Part shown: positions 41,073 through 52,330 of the stretch, piece by piece
Numbering within the stretch: position 1 is the stretch's first letter
How the letters are laid out: the number at the start of each line of letters is the position of its first letter
DNA from: Streptomyces iakyrus
Lineage (GTDB): Bacteria; Actinomycetota; Actinomycetes; Streptomycetales; Streptomycetaceae
Direction of reading: 5' to 3'
NCBI RefSeq assembly: GCF_000717055.1
Contig: NZ_JNXI01000017.1
Span: 1-64,000, forward strand
Length of the DNA: 64,000 nt
Notes under the pieces: model-generated
Seen by the model: the letters and a program-made list of their open reading frames with translations, nothing else
Told to the model about the DNA's origin: nothing
Databases searched by the model: none
Position numbers and translations under genes: made by a program

Positions 41073-41663
41073 CTAGCGGCGGCGCACGTCCGGCCTGTCG
41101 AGCAGGGCCCGCAGCCGGGCGGCGACGACGACGAGGGCGAACCAGTAGGCGACGCCGATGACGACGTCCAGCAGGCCCAGGAGGAAGATCTGCCGCGCCA
41201 GGGATCCGTCGCCGTCGGCGAACTGAGGGAGGACGCTGAGGAAGAACAGGGCGGCCTTGGGGTTGAGCACATTGGTGAGGAACCCCTGGGAGAAGCCGGA
41301 CCGGAAGCGTCCCCGCACGGGCCCGCCCTCGTGCGGGGCGGGGGACGCGACCTCGTTCCCGGTGCGCCTCTCCCGGGCGGCCCGGCGGGCTGCGAGCACG
41401 GCCCGCACGCCCAGGTACACCAGGTAGGCCGCGCCCAGCAGTCTGATCCCGTCGTACACCGCGGGTGAGCGGGTGGCGATCGCCGAGAGGCCGGCCGCCG
41501 CGGCCAGCATGTGCACGCACAGCCCGGTCTGGGCGCCCAGTGCCGCGGCTCTGCCTTTCGAGGGGTCCTCGGCCGCCGATCTGACGACCACGAGGAAATC
41601 GGGGCCCGGCACCAGGTACGCCACCAGCACGACCCCCAGGAAACCGACCAGGTCGACCGTCAT
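41073..41663 (-). CDS. LysE family translocator, truncated by an in-frame amber codon
   Basis: A 196-residue exporter protein: VGFLGVVLVAYLVPGPDFLVVVRSA holds the PGP motif, followed by FSQGFLTNVLNPKAALFFLSVLPQF and LLGLLDVVIGVAYWFALVVVAARLRALL. The frame stops at TAG (41073-41075) after DVRRR. Reading on in the same frame gives ELSTGWLFIAIGVSVATAA and then TGA at 41013-41015, which is the expected last helix of a LysE protein. So a nonsense change has probably removed ~20 residues. ATG 41663 is taken as start. Confidence 0.8.
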   Translation of the reverse strand: MTVDLVGFLGVVLVAYLVPGPDFLVVVRSAAEDPSKGRAAALGAQTGLCVHMLAAAAGLSAIATRSPAVYDGIRLLGAAYLVYLGVRAVLAARRAARERRTGNEVASPAPHEGGPVRGRFRSGFSQGFLTNVLNPKAALFFLSVLPQFADGDGSLARQIFLLGLLDVVIGVAYWFALVVVAARLRALLDRPDVRRR

Positions 41664-41897
41664 CCGCCCTCCACTCCCGCGCCTGCGAAATCGCCCGTAG
41701 CCGGCGCCCGTTGGCACCTCCGTGCGAAAGGCCGCCGAGCCGGCGGCACCGTCGGGTACCCCCTTAGGGGCCGCCCGGACAGCGGACGGCTCAACGAGGG
41801 TGGACCGGTGCCCGGGAAGGTGTGCTCGTCCTGGCGGAGGTCTTGCACCGGTACCTGGACGCCGCGGGCATCCCCCGCTGACGGCGGTGGAACGCCC

Positions 41898-42212
41898 TCA
41901 AGACAAGGCGCGCGCGGGCGGTCCTAGCCCGCCGCCCGCCTCTCGGCCCCGGGCAGCGGCGGGAGCGTCGTCCCGTGGATCCACGCGTGTCGGCGGCGCC
42001 GACTGCTCGTACACCCAGGTGGTGGTGCTCGCCTTCGTCGTCCGGGTCAGCAGACGTCCTCCCGCGACGACCGCGTACGCCGACGGCGTGGTGACCGAGC
42101 GCTGGTACGACGCCTTGTCGGCGGGCCGGTCGTTGCACGGGTACCACGACGGCGCCCCGATCGGCTGGCTGGCCACCAGCGCCCCGTCCTCCGGCTCCTC
42201 CCAGCCGCCCAC
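41898..42212 (-). pseudogene. M1 family metallopeptidase fragment
   Basis: The translated stretch VASQPIGAPSWYPCNDRPADKASYQRSVTTPSAYAVVAGGRLL...TTTWVYEQ (about 42190-42010) is a recognisable piece of the N-terminal domain of M1 aminopeptidases, including the PCND segment. The zinc-binding HExxH domain and the protein's ends are absent on both sides, and the similarity stops abruptly after VYEQ. It is a deletion remnant. Confidence 0.7.
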
Positions 42213-42299
42213 AGACCGTTGACGGCCGCCTGCCGGGGGGAGATGGGAGAAGGCCAGGGTTTGATGAAGGGTCAGCGGGCATCCCGGCCCAGCTCAGGC

Positions 42300-42869
42300 T
42301 CACTGACGCTTCACGCGGTGGCGGAGGTAGACGACTCGCGCGTTGTAGGTGCGGGTTTCGACGAGCTCCAGATCCACCCGGCGCTCGTCCCGGGGGAAGA
42401 ACGGAATGCCGCCTCCGACGAGCACCGGGTAGACCATCGCCCGGTACTCGTCGATCAGACCCGCCGCGGCCGCCTCGGCGGCGAGCGTCGCGCCGCCGAT
42501 CGCGATCTCGCCCTCCCCCGGCTCGGCCCGCAACCGCTCGATCTCCTCCGCCACACTGCCGGAGGCCAGGCGGGCATGGCCCTGTACCGAGGACAGCGTG
42601 GTGGAGAACACCACTTTCGGAAGCGGATTCCAGAGCCCGGCCCATTCGAGCGTCGCTTCGTCGAGCGAGGGGTCCTGGTCGTCGACGGTCTCCCAGTACA
42701 GCATCGTCTCGTACAGCCGTCGTCCCAGCAGGTGGACGTCGACCTGCCGGATCTCCTCGATCCAGAAGCGGAAGACGTCGTCGCCGGGCTCCGTCCAGCC
42801 GAAGTCGCCGTCCGGTCCCACGATGTAGCCGTCCAGTGAGACGCCCATCGAATAGGTCACGCTGCGCAT
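42300..42869 (-). CDS. Dihydrofolate reductase family protein (RibD C-terminal-like)
   Basis: A 189-residue protein of the RibD-C/YyaP type: VTYSMGVSLDGYIVGPDGDFGWTEP at the start, LLGRRLYETMLYWE, PKVVFSTTLSSVQGHARLASGSVAEEIERLRAEPGEGEIAIGGATLAAEAAAAGLIDEY, and a closing strand. The fold binds NADPH; the substrate of this branch is not known. A well-formed gene in a zone of gene remnants. Confidence 0.9.
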   Translation of the reverse strand: MRSVTYSMGVSLDGYIVGPDGDFGWTEPGDDVFRFWIEEIRQVDVHLLGRRLYETMLYWETVDDQDPSLDEATLEWAGLWNPLPKVVFSTTLSSVQGHARLASGSVAEEIERLRAEPGEGEIAIGGATLAAEAAAAGLIDEYRAMVYPVLVGGGIPFFPRDERRVDLELVETRTYNARVVYLRHRVKRQ

Positions 42870-42948
42870 CTGAAGACCTCCTCAGTGGCGAGTTCGACCC
42901 TATGGGGCGCACTCCGCCTACGACGCCTGTCTCGCCATCGGCCATTGT

Positions 42949-42980
42949 TGGTGCAGTCGTCGACGGTGGCGACTGCACCA
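42949..42980 (-). terminator. 11-bp perfect hairpin after the MreB-like gene
   Basis: TGGTGCAGTCG (42949-42959) pairs with CGACTGCACCA (42970-42980) around a 10-base loop, 55 bases past the stop of the MreB-like gene. Confidence 0.6.
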
Positions 42981-43034
42981 CGCCCCCGGACGTCACCGTC
43001 ATCTCCGGTGCAGCTTCGCCGGGGACGGAGTCGG

Positions 43035-43859
43035 TCAACGGGGGTCTGCGATGGGAGGGAGGCCCGCCCGGGCCGAGGGGTGGGTGTGGGCGGATTGCAG
43101 GAGCCGTGCGGCGCCGCGGACGGCCGCTGTGTGCGGGGCCGGGACGATGTGCAGCGGTGCCTTCAGGCGAGCGGTGAGGGGCTGGGTGATCTCGGGGCGC
43201 AGGGCTCCCCCGCCGGCCACGAGGATGCCGCGCCGCAGGGCGCCGGCGGTGAGCGAGATGCGGTCGTCGCGGCGGATCGCGGTCAGCATCGCGACCACCG
43301 CGTCGACGATCTGCTCGGGCGCGGTCACCGCGTCGAGGTCGCTGGTCCCCAGAGCCGTGCGGTGCGCGTCGGTGACGGCGCCGTCGCACAGCAGCACCAC
43401 CTCGGTGAGATGGGCGCCGACGTCCAGCACCACCAGCGGCCGGGACATGTCCGCGTCCGCGGCCAGGGCGATGCACCGGGCGCTGGGCACGGTCAGGACG
43501 CTGCGGGGCCGCAGCACCTCAACCGCGGCGCGGGCACGGGCCCGGTAGGCGACGCCGTCCACGACGGGAGTGGTCACGATGACCAGGGGGCGGGCGAAGC
43601 GGGGCAGCCGGTCGCCGAGCAGGCGCTGAAGCATCCGGGAACACCCTGGGGTGTCGATGATGGTGCCGCGCTGGACGAGGTGGACCGCGCCCGCCCCGGG
43701 AAAGGTGACCGTGGGGACATCGACGACCGTGCCCTGGCCTGCGAGCCAGACGCGGGTGCGGGCACTGCCCATGTCCAGGGCGATGCCGCGGCAGCGCCGA
43801 CACGGCGTCCCCGGCCGGGGACGGGCCCGGGCGCCGGACAGGTCCTGAGTACCGGTCAC
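43035..43859 (-). CDS. Short MreB-like actin-fold protein
   Basis: A 274-residue member of the MreB/actin family. Phosphate-1 is seen in ALDMGSARTRVWLAGQGTVV, phosphate-2 in LVVLDVGAHLTEVVLL, and the adenosine motif in GILVAGGGALRPEI. It is about 70 residues shorter than canonical MreB (~340). A few cysteines lie in the N-terminus (PCRRCRG). The GTG start overlaps the stop of the TraR/DksA gene by 4 bp. Streptomyces have such short MreB-like proteins besides MreB and Mbl; polymerisation is unproven. The arrangement resembles, as I recall, the S. coelicolor SCO6160-6166 region. Confidence 0.82.
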   Translation of the reverse strand: MTGTQDLSGARARPRPGTPCRRCRGIALDMGSARTRVWLAGQGTVVDVPTVTFPGAGAVHLVQRGTIIDTPGCSRMLQRLLGDRLPRFARPLVIVTTPVVDGVAYRARARAAVEVLRPRSVLTVPSARCIALAADADMSRPLVVLDVGAHLTEVVLLCDGAVTDAHRTALGTSDLDAVTAPEQIVDAVVAMLTAIRRDDRISLTAGALRRGILVAGGGALRPEITQPLTARLKAPLHIVPAPHTAAVRGAARLLQSAHTHPSARAGLPPIADPR

Positions 43860-44230
43860 GGCTGTGCCTCCTTGACCTGCTGGCAGCGGGCGCAGTAGCG
43901 GGCCTGCGGCACGATCATGAGCCGTTCGCGTTCGATCGGGCGCCGGCACAGGTGGCAGGCGCCGTACGAGCCTTCGTTCATGCGGCTGAGGGCCGCTTCG
44001 ACGTCATTGAGGACCATGCGGGCGGAGGCGGCGAGTTTGACGCGGACCTCGATCTGCGCGGCGGCCCGCTGCCGGAGCCGGTCCTCGGCCCGGGAGGTGA
44101 CCGGCCCACCGAGCAGGCGCAGTTGCTCCTGGCGGAAGAGGCGCTGCTCGTGGAGGTTCTCGCGCAGCGCGGCGAGGTCCTCGGCCGACAGGTGCGTCGT
44201 GCTCTCTTCGACGGTCTGGTGGTTCACCAC
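43856..44230 (-). CDS. TraR/DksA family zinc-finger protein
   Basis: A 124-residue protein: a helical coiled-coil part (EDLAALRENLHEQRLFRQEQLRLL ... AEDRLRQRAAAQIEVRVKLAASARMVLNDVEAALSRMNEG) and a four-cysteine zinc finger (YGACHLCRRPIERERLMIVPQARYCARC). Such proteins enter the RNA-polymerase secondary channel and alter initiation, often with ppGpp. The first codon is GTG 44230 or 44227. Co-directional and overlapping with the MreB-like gene; a second TraR/DksA gene lies 43 bp upstream. Confidence 0.9.
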   Translation of the reverse strand: MVNHQTVEESTTHLSAEDLAALRENLHEQRLFRQEQLRLLGGPVTSRAEDRLRQRAAAQIEVRVKLAASARMVLNDVEAALSRMNEGSYGACHLCRRPIERERLMIVPQARYCARCQQVKEAQP

Positions 44231-44273
44231 ATCACCCCTTTGCGGCAGGGCCTAAAGGTCGGTAAGGGCGGGA

Positions 44274-44585
44274 TCAGGCCGTGCGGCGCCGGCAGGCGAC
44301 GCAGTGGCGGGTGTAGGGCAGGATTTCGAGCCGCTCTGCGGGAACGGGCTTCGCGCAGCCCACGCAGATGCCGTAGGTGCCGTCGTCGATGCGGGTGAAG
44401 GCTTCCTCGATCTCTTGCAGCACCCCCTCCATCGCGGTCTTCTGCGCGGACAGCAGGTGATCGTCCGAGCCGCGCTCGGTCTCATCGAGGGCACGCAGCT
44501 GGGCCAGCCGGGTGGCGCGGGCGTGTTCCAGGCGCCGGCGGGCCTCGTGCGGGTGGGGCTCGGCCCGGGTGGCGTCGAGCGGCAT
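44274..44585 (-). CDS. TraR/DksA family zinc-finger protein (second)
   Basis: A 103-residue paralogue: helical part HEARRRLEHARATRLAQLRALDETERGSDDHLLSAQKTAMEGVLQEIEEAFTRIDDG and zinc finger YGICVGCAKPVPAERLEILPYTRHCVAC with four cysteines. ATG 44585 is taken because AAAGGA is 7 bases upstream; longer frames lack such a site. It is the first gene of the TraR/DksA-MreB-like transcription unit. A 13-bp hairpin and an inverted repeat lie upstream. Confidence 0.9.
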   Translation of the reverse strand: MPLDATRAEPHPHEARRRLEHARATRLAQLRALDETERGSDDHLLSAQKTAMEGVLQEIEEAFTRIDDGTYGICVGCAKPVPAERLEILPYTRHCVACRRRTA

Positions 44586-44948
44586 GGTCGGTCCTTTCTC
44601 GGCGGCGGACGCGGATGCGCGGGCGGTCATGCTCGGCGGGCGGCCCGGCGGGTGGCCGGGCCGCCCGTCCGCTGCCGGGTGGTCGTGTGAGCTCCAGCCT
44701 GGCCCGGTCCGCGGCGGATGCCCATCGGGCGCGGGCCCCATGTGCACCGGTGCGAGGGACCCATGCGGCCGCGCCATGGGTGGTGCGCGCCCGGGGAAAT
44801 GGGGGTCAGGTCCCATTTACGGGGCGCCTGGGGAGGGGGCAGCCTGGCCACAGGCTTGCTCAAGCGCCCGGCCCGCGAACGCGGTGGGCTCCGCGATGCC
44901 CGACAGTGGAGGTGAGACAGAGTTCGTAGAAGGGGAGGCGCGGGGACG
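44586..44948. other. 363-bp divergent intergenic region with two inverted repeats
   Basis: No coding potential is convincing. A 13-bp perfect hairpin (CGGGCGGCCCGGC at 44637-44649 with its complement at 44655-44667) lies in the leader of the TraR/DksA gene. A second repeat, AAATGGG (44797-44803) and CCCATTT (44812-44818), spaced by 8 bases, lies about 130 bases before the kinase gene; it is AT-richer than its surroundings and could be an operator. A GGGACC and a GGTCCC half also occur nearby. Confidence 0.6.
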
Positions 44949-45902
44949 GTGTCCTTGTTCTGGCGGATCTTCGCGCTCAACGCCGTGGTGCTGGGCGCGG
45001 CCACGGCCCTGCTGCTGTGGGCTCCGGTGACCGTCTCGGTGCCGGTGCTGCTGACCGAGGCGGTGATCCTGGTCGGCGGTCTGGCCGTGATGCTCGTCGC
45101 GAACGCCGCGCTGCTGCGGCTCGGTCTGGCCCCGCTGGACCGGCTCACGAAGCTGATGACCACCGTGGACCTGCTGCGTCCAGGCCAGCGCCTGCCCGCT
45201 TCCGGGGCCGGCGGGGTCGCAGAGCTGATCCGTACCTTCAACGCCATGCTGGAACGGCTGGAGCAGGAACGGGCCGCCAGCAGCGCCCGGGCCCTGCTGG
45301 CCCAGGAGGCGGAACGCCGGCGCATCGCCCAGGAGCTGCACGACGAGGTCGGCCAGAGCATGACCGCGATTTTGCTGGGGCTCAAGCGCTCCGCGGACGA
45401 CGTACCGGAGCCGCAGCGCAGGGAGTTGCAGGAACTGCAGGAGATCACCCGGGCCAGCCTGGACGAGGTGCGCCGCCTGGTGCGCCGGCTGCGGCCCGGC
45501 GTGCTGGACGATCTGGGCCTGGTCAGCGCGCTGACCTCGCTCAGCGAGGACTTCGCCACCCATACCGGGCTGCTGGTCACGCGCCGCTTCGACACCGACC
45601 TGCCCCCGCTGGCCCCGGAGACGGAGCTGGTCCTCTACCGTGTCGCGCAGGAGTCACTGACCAACGTCGCCCGCCACGCGGACGCCGGGCGGGTCACCGT
45701 CGCGCTGCGCCGTGCCGACGACGGCGTGGTGCTGACCGTGACCGACGACGGCAGCGGCATCGAGGCACCCCGCGAGGGCGCCGGCATCCGCGGCATGCGC
45801 GAGCGGGCCCTGCTCGTCGGGGGCCGCCTCGACATCACCCCGGCACCCCGGGCCGGCACCCGGGTCCGGCTCACCGCGCCGCTCGCAAGGAAGCAGCTCT
45901 GA
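44949..45902 (+). CDS. Sensor histidine kinase (NarL-type partner, HAMP)
   Basis: A 317-residue membrane kinase. Two N-terminal membrane segments (LFWRIFALNAVVLGAATALLLWA; VPVLLTEAVILVGGLAVMLVANAALL) are followed by a HAMP domain (LAPLDRLTKLMTTVDLLRPGQ), the HisKA_3 phosphoacceptor helix RRIAQELHDEVGQSMTAILLGLKR with the phosphorylated His, and the ATPase domain (YRVAQESLTNVARHADAGRV; DDGSGI; GIRGMRERALLVGG). The extracellular loop is only a few residues, so the signal is probably sensed in the membrane or cytoplasm. GTG start, 2 bp before the regulator gene. Confidence 0.92.
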   Translation: MSLFWRIFALNAVVLGAATALLLWAPVTVSVPVLLTEAVILVGGLAVMLVANAALLRLGLAPLDRLTKLMTTVDLLRPGQRLPASGAGGVAELIRTFNAMLERLEQERAASSARALLAQEAERRRIAQELHDEVGQSMTAILLGLKRSADDVPEPQRRELQELQEITRASLDEVRRLVRRLRPGVLDDLGLVSALTSLSEDFATHTGLLVTRRFDTDLPPLAPETELVLYRVAQESLTNVARHADAGRVTVALRRADDGVVLTVTDDGSGIEAPREGAGIRGMRERALLVGGRLDITPAPRAGTRVRLTAPLARKQL

Positions 45903-45904
45903 CC

Positions 45905-46588
45905 ATGCCCGACACGGCCATGCCCGCTCCCGCGGAGTCCAGCACGATCCGCATCCTGCTCGCCGACGACCACGCGCTGGTCCGCCGCGGCGTGCGGCTC
46001 ATCCTCGACCAGCAACCGGACCTCGAGGTGGTCGCCGAGGCCGGTGACGGGGCCGAGGCCATCGAGCTGGCCCGCACCCGCGATGTCGACCTGGCCGTGC
46101 TCGACATCGCCATGCCGCGCCTGACCGGTCTGCAGGCCGCCCGCGAACTGGCCGCTGTGAGGCCGGACCTGCGGATCCTGATGCTCACCATGCACGACAA
46201 CGAGCAGTACTTCTTCCAGGCTTTGAAGGCCGGCGCGAGCGGGTATGTGCTGAAGTCGGTGGCCGACCGCGACCTGGTCGCCGCCTGCCGGGCCGCGATG
46301 CGGGACGAGCCCTTCCTGTACCCGGGCGCGGTGACCGCCCTGATCCGGAACTACCTGGACCGGGCCCGCCGCGGCCAGGAAGACCCGGACCGGATCCTCA
46401 CCCCCCGTGAGGAGGAGGTCCTCAAGCTGGTCGCCGAGGGCCACTCGTCCAAGGAGATCGCCGACCTGCTGTTCATCAGCATCAAGACCGTCCAGCGCCA
46501 CCGCGCCAACCTGCTCCAGAAACTCGGCCTGCGCGACCGTCTCGACCTCACCCGTTATGCGATCCGCGCCGGACTGATCGAGCCCTGA
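45905..46588 (+). CDS. NarL/LuxR-type response regulator
   Basis: A 227-residue regulator paired with the upstream kinase. The receiver domain holds IRILLADDHALVRRG (acidic pair), DLAVLDIAMPRL with the phosphorylated Asp, LTMHDNEQY and GYVLKSVAD with the conserved Lys. The C-terminal GerE domain reads LTPREEEVLKLVAEGHSSKEIADLLFISIKTVQRHRANLLQKLGL. It may act on the TraR/DksA or SecDF genes on either side; that is inference from position. Confidence 0.94.
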   Translation: MPDTAMPAPAESSTIRILLADDHALVRRGVRLILDQQPDLEVVAEAGDGAEAIELARTRDVDLAVLDIAMPRLTGLQAARELAAVRPDLRILMLTMHDNEQYFFQALKAGASGYVLKSVADRDLVAACRAAMRDEPFLYPGAVTALIRNYLDRARRGQEDPDRILTPREEEVLKLVAEGHSSKEIADLLFISIKTVQRHRANLLQKLGLRDRLDLTRYAIRAGLIEP

Positions 46589-46632
46589 CCGGAGGCCGGC
46601 CCGGCCGGCACGCCACGACGAGAGGGGGGACG

Positions 46633-47049
46633 GTGCCATACAGCGCGCGCACGGCGCCCGGCGTCGGCAGCGCCCGATCCCCCCACCGGATCGCGGCGCT
46701 GCCGGCGGTCCTTGTCCTCGTGGTGCTCGCCGCGCTCGGCATCGCCGCCCCGGCGCCCGGCACAGCGGGCGCGGGGGTGCCGGCAGCGCCCGCGGCGGCG
46801 GCCCCTCAGCGGTACGACGAGACGCGCGCCGGCGACGGATGCGACGCCGTCCGGGCGGCCATCCGGCACGAGCAGCACAGCGAGCACCCGGGCCCGCGCG
46901 GACACTTCGGCGTCTGCGGCCGGAGTGCCGACGTCGCCCCAGGCGGGGTTCCGGGCCCACCGCAGGTTCCGAGCCGGCACCTGCCCTGCTCGCAGCCGCC
47001 CGCGGACCAGGAGCAGGGGCGTGCGCCCCCGGTGTCCTCCGGCACCTGA
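46633..47049 (+). CDS. Hypothetical exported or membrane-anchored protein
   Basis: A 138-residue frame with GTG start after AGAGGGGGGA. One N-terminal hydrophobic segment (IAALPAVLVLVVLAALGIAAPAPG) could be a signal or anchor, followed by Ala/Pro-rich sequence and two Cys. I recognise no family. It sits in the gap between the response regulator and SecDF, where codon bias is compatible with coding, but it may be spurious. Confidence 0.45.
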   Translation: MPYSARTAPGVGSARSPHRIAALPAVLVLVVLAALGIAAPAPGTAGAGVPAAPAAAAPQRYDETRAGDGCDAVRAAIRHEQHSEHPGPRGHFGVCGRSADVAPGGVPGPPQVPSRHLPCSQPPADQEQGRAPPVSSGT

Positions 47050-47131
47050 CGCTCCGTCCCCTTCACATCCCGACCCGCCCCGCCGCGGCCCGCGCCGGCC
47101 GCTGCCGAGGTGTGCCTGCCGGAGGTTCCCG

Positions 47132-49394
<2,263 letters not shown>

Positions 49395-49405
<11 letters not shown>

Positions 49406-50639
49406 GCCGGTCCAGCGCGGCCAGGACGGGGGCCACACCGTCCTCCCCGGCCAGGCCGCGGGCCAGTTCCCGGGCCCGGTCGCGGTGCCGGGGCTCGCCC
49501 GTGGCGCGGCGCAGCGCGGGGGCGAGTGTGCCGGCGGTCAGGCGCCGCAGGGGGACGGCGCACGGGGCCGTCCCCAGGGCGACCAGGCGCGCCGCCCAGA
49601 AGCCGCCGTCGAACTGCACCGGCACCGGGATCGTGGGGACGCCCGCGCGCAGGACGGCGGCGGTGGTGCCGGCTCCGGCATGGTGGACGACGGCGGCCGT
49701 GCGGGGGAACAGCAGGGCGTGCGGCACGTCGCCCACGGTGATCACGTCGTCGTCGCTGTGGGCGGTGAGGCCCGCCCAGCCCTGCTGGACGATGCCGCGC
49801 AGTCCCGCCGCCCGCAGCGCGCGCACGATCTCGGCGCTGAGGTGACCGGGGTCCGGCACCGTCGCGCTGCCCAGTCCGACGAACACCGGCGGGGGCCCGG
49901 CGGCCAGGAACTCCTCGACTTCGCCGGGCAGGGTGCGGGTGTCGTGCGGCCACCAGTACCCGGCGATGTCCAGCCCGGGGCGCCAGTCCCCGGGGCGGGG
50001 CACCACCCGTTCGCTGAATCCGTGCAGCACGGGCCAGTGGGCCCGCTCGTGGGCCCGGCGGCTCGCGGAGGGACTGCGCAGGGCCATGCCGTGCCGGGTG
50101 CGCAGCCGGTGCATGGCCTGGGTGAAGACCCGGTCGACGGCGGAGATGACGGCCCGTCCGCCCAGGTGGTTGCCCAGCGTGCCGAGCGAGCGTCCGCCGA
50201 GCATGGGCGCGCCGAACTCGCGTGTCGGATGCTGGGGTTGGAGGAACAGGCCCAGACTGGGCAGGTGCAGCCCCTCGGCGATGGCACGGCCCAGCGGGGC
50301 CACGGCTCCGGCGGCCAGGACGACGTCTGCGCCGCGGGCCGCCTGGACGAGGGAGTCGGTCATCTCCTCGGCGGCGGACCGGGCCATCGACGCCGCTCGC
50401 AGCAGCTTGCCGAGGCCGGTGGTGCTGGCGTGCAGCCCTCGGCCGCGGTCGGAGTGGGACACGGCGTGCGGGTCGACCGGGGTCGGATGGAAGCGCACCC
50501 CCGATCCGGCTGCCAGGGGTTCGAACAGGCCGTGGGTGGCGAGCGTGACCTCGTGCCCGCTCCGCGCCAGCCCCGCGCCGAGCCCGGTGTACGGCGCGAC
50601 GTCGCCGCGCGATCCAGCCGTCATGATCACCACGCGCAT
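49395..50639 (-). CDS. Glycosyltransferase (MGT/UGT-like, GT1 family)
   Basis: A 414-residue GT-B glycosyltransferase. It begins MRVVIMTAGSRGDVAPYTGLGAGLARSGHEVTLATH, the usual acceptor-domain start of GT1 enzymes for sterols, macrolides and lipids, and its donor-binding motif is VHHAGAGTTAAVLRAGVPTIPVPVQFDGGFWAARL. Also seen are PPVFVGLGSATVPDP and ITVGDVPHALLFPRTAAVV. The acceptor is not predictable; there are no antibiotic-synthesis genes around it. Confidence 0.92.
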
Positions 50640-50733
50640 GGGTCCAGTGTGGACCGGCCGCGCGAGCGGCACACGGCGCATGACCGCACGTGGACGAAAT
50701 TCGCCGGTGCGGGTGCCTTCCGGCCGGTTGTGC

Positions 50734-52225
50734 TCACGGCGGGCCGGTGTCCAGTGCGCCGAGGAGCCGGGTGGCGGCCTGGCGCAGGCGCGGGGAGGCG
50801 TCCTCGGTGAGAGCCTCCAGCCGGCCGCGGGCCGTCTCGCTGCCCGGGGGGCAGTGAACCTCCGGCCTGCGTCCAGCGTTCGAGACCGAGGACGGCTTCG
50901 TAGCGGACCGGTTCGTGCGGGTCGTCGAGGCGGCACAGGAAGCGCCGTACGTCGTGGCGGGCGTGCTCGTCGGCCGGGTCGTCGCCGTCGAGCAGGGACA
51001 GTGCGGCGGCCAGGACTTCGCCGGACGGGGCGTTGTCCGCGAGGCGGCGCAGGTCGGGCAGGGCCTGGGTGAGGCCGTCGAGCGCGTTGCGTGTGCGCCA
51101 GGTGTACCGGCCGTCGGTGGCCAGATGGTCAGTCAGGGCCCAGGCCACGGGGTGGCGCTCCCAGGGGCGGAGGCCGTTCTCGACGAGTGTCTCCAGGCCG
51201 TCGAGCACGCCCCCGCGGAGCACGTCGTCGGGGTCGTCCAGGAGGGACAGCAGGAGCCACACCGCGTCCCAGCGGCCGGCGTTCCCTACGGCGGTGGCCG
51301 CGGCGGCCCGGGTGTGGGGGGAGAGCGTCTTGTCGGTCAGGGCCGCGCGGAGATGCGGGGCGGCCGTGCCGGGGTCCACGGCGCCCAGGGCACGTGCGGC
51401 CGAGGGTCCGGCGACGGGATCGCGCAGCCACCGCACGGCGGCGTCGGCCACGCGGTCGGCGCCCAGCCCTTTCAGCCCCCGCAGCAGTCCTGCGGCGGCC
51501 TCGGGGTGCTCCTCGGTGCGCAGGGCGGCGTCCAGCTTGTCCTGCACCTGATCTTGTTCCACGTGGAACAGGCGCCGGGCGGCCTGGATCCGTACCGCGG
51601 GCGACGGGTCGTGGAGCCCTGTGAGCAGGGAGTCGAGGAGTTGCCGGGTGCACCGTTCCGGCAGCCATTCCAGGGCACGCGCGCGGGCGGCACCCGTGCC
51701 CCGGCGGGCCGTGCGCATGACTTCCGCCCGTACGGCCGGGTCCTCTCCGCAGGTGTGCAGCAGGGTCCGGGCCCGCCCCCATACGGCGGGGTCCGGGTCA
51801 CCGAGCAGGGCGGCCAGGGCGGTGACGTCCCCGGGCACGCCCAGGGCCGACAGCCCGTCCAGGGCGTTGATCCGGACGTGGTGGTCCGGATCGGACAGCA
51901 GGCGGGAGAAGGCCCGGGTGACGGCGGGCCCGCCGAGTCCGAGCCGGGTGGCGGCGACCGAGGCCCTGCGCCGCACGTCCCGGTCCGCGTCGCCCATCAG
52001 GACGGGCAGCGCCTCTTCGCCGGCCTCCGGGACGCCGAGCCGGCCCAGGCCCAGGGCGGCGGCCGCGCGCACGGCCGGGTCGGGGTCGTCGGCCGCTTCG
52101 GCGAGCACGCGGGCGTGCTCGGCCCGGCCGATCCTCCCCAGCCCCTTCAACGCCGCGGCACGCCGCTCCGGATCCGGCTGCGCCGACTCCCGCAGGAGAA
52201 AGGCGATCTGATGGTCCTCTCCCAT
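50734..52225 (-). CDS. HEAT-repeat protein with probable single-base frameshift
   Basis: A helical-repeat protein of ~496 residues (with one base corrected) made of PBS-lyase/HEAT units: PERRAAALKGLGRIGRAEHARVLAEAADDPDPAVRAAAALGLGRLG, then many DPDPAV...A repeats. The frame as given leaves the HEAT pattern after LERWTQAGGSLPPG, at a run of six G on the plus strand (50846-50851). Removing one base restores SETARGRLEALTEDASPRLRQAATRLLGALDTGPP and a stop at 50734-50736; uncorrected, the frame runs on into the next gene to 50627. Either sequencing error or a true mutation. The ATG at 52225 begins MGEDHQIAFLLRES. Partner proteins are unknown. Confidence 0.8.
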
Positions 52226-52276
52226 GAACACCCCTGCACAGTCAGACCGTCGGGGGGAGCGAAGGTTGCCCGCGTC

Positions 52277-52311
52277 CCGGGTGCTCCACCACATCGTGGT
52301 GGAGCACCCGG
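52277..52311 (-). terminator. 16-bp perfect hairpin after the serine protease gene
   Basis: Arms 52277-52292 (CCGGGTGCTCCACCAC) and 52296-52311 pair perfectly around a 3-base loop, 20 bases past the stop of the protease gene and before the HEAT-repeat gene. Confidence 0.85.
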
Positions 52312-52330
52312 CTCCCGGTGGGACGGTGGA

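Noticed and set aside
41830..41882. Plus-strand stretch reading VLVLAEVLHRYLDAAGIPR then stop
   Set aside because: It looks protein-like and could be the tail of a lost gene, but nothing upstream in frame supports it; too short to call.
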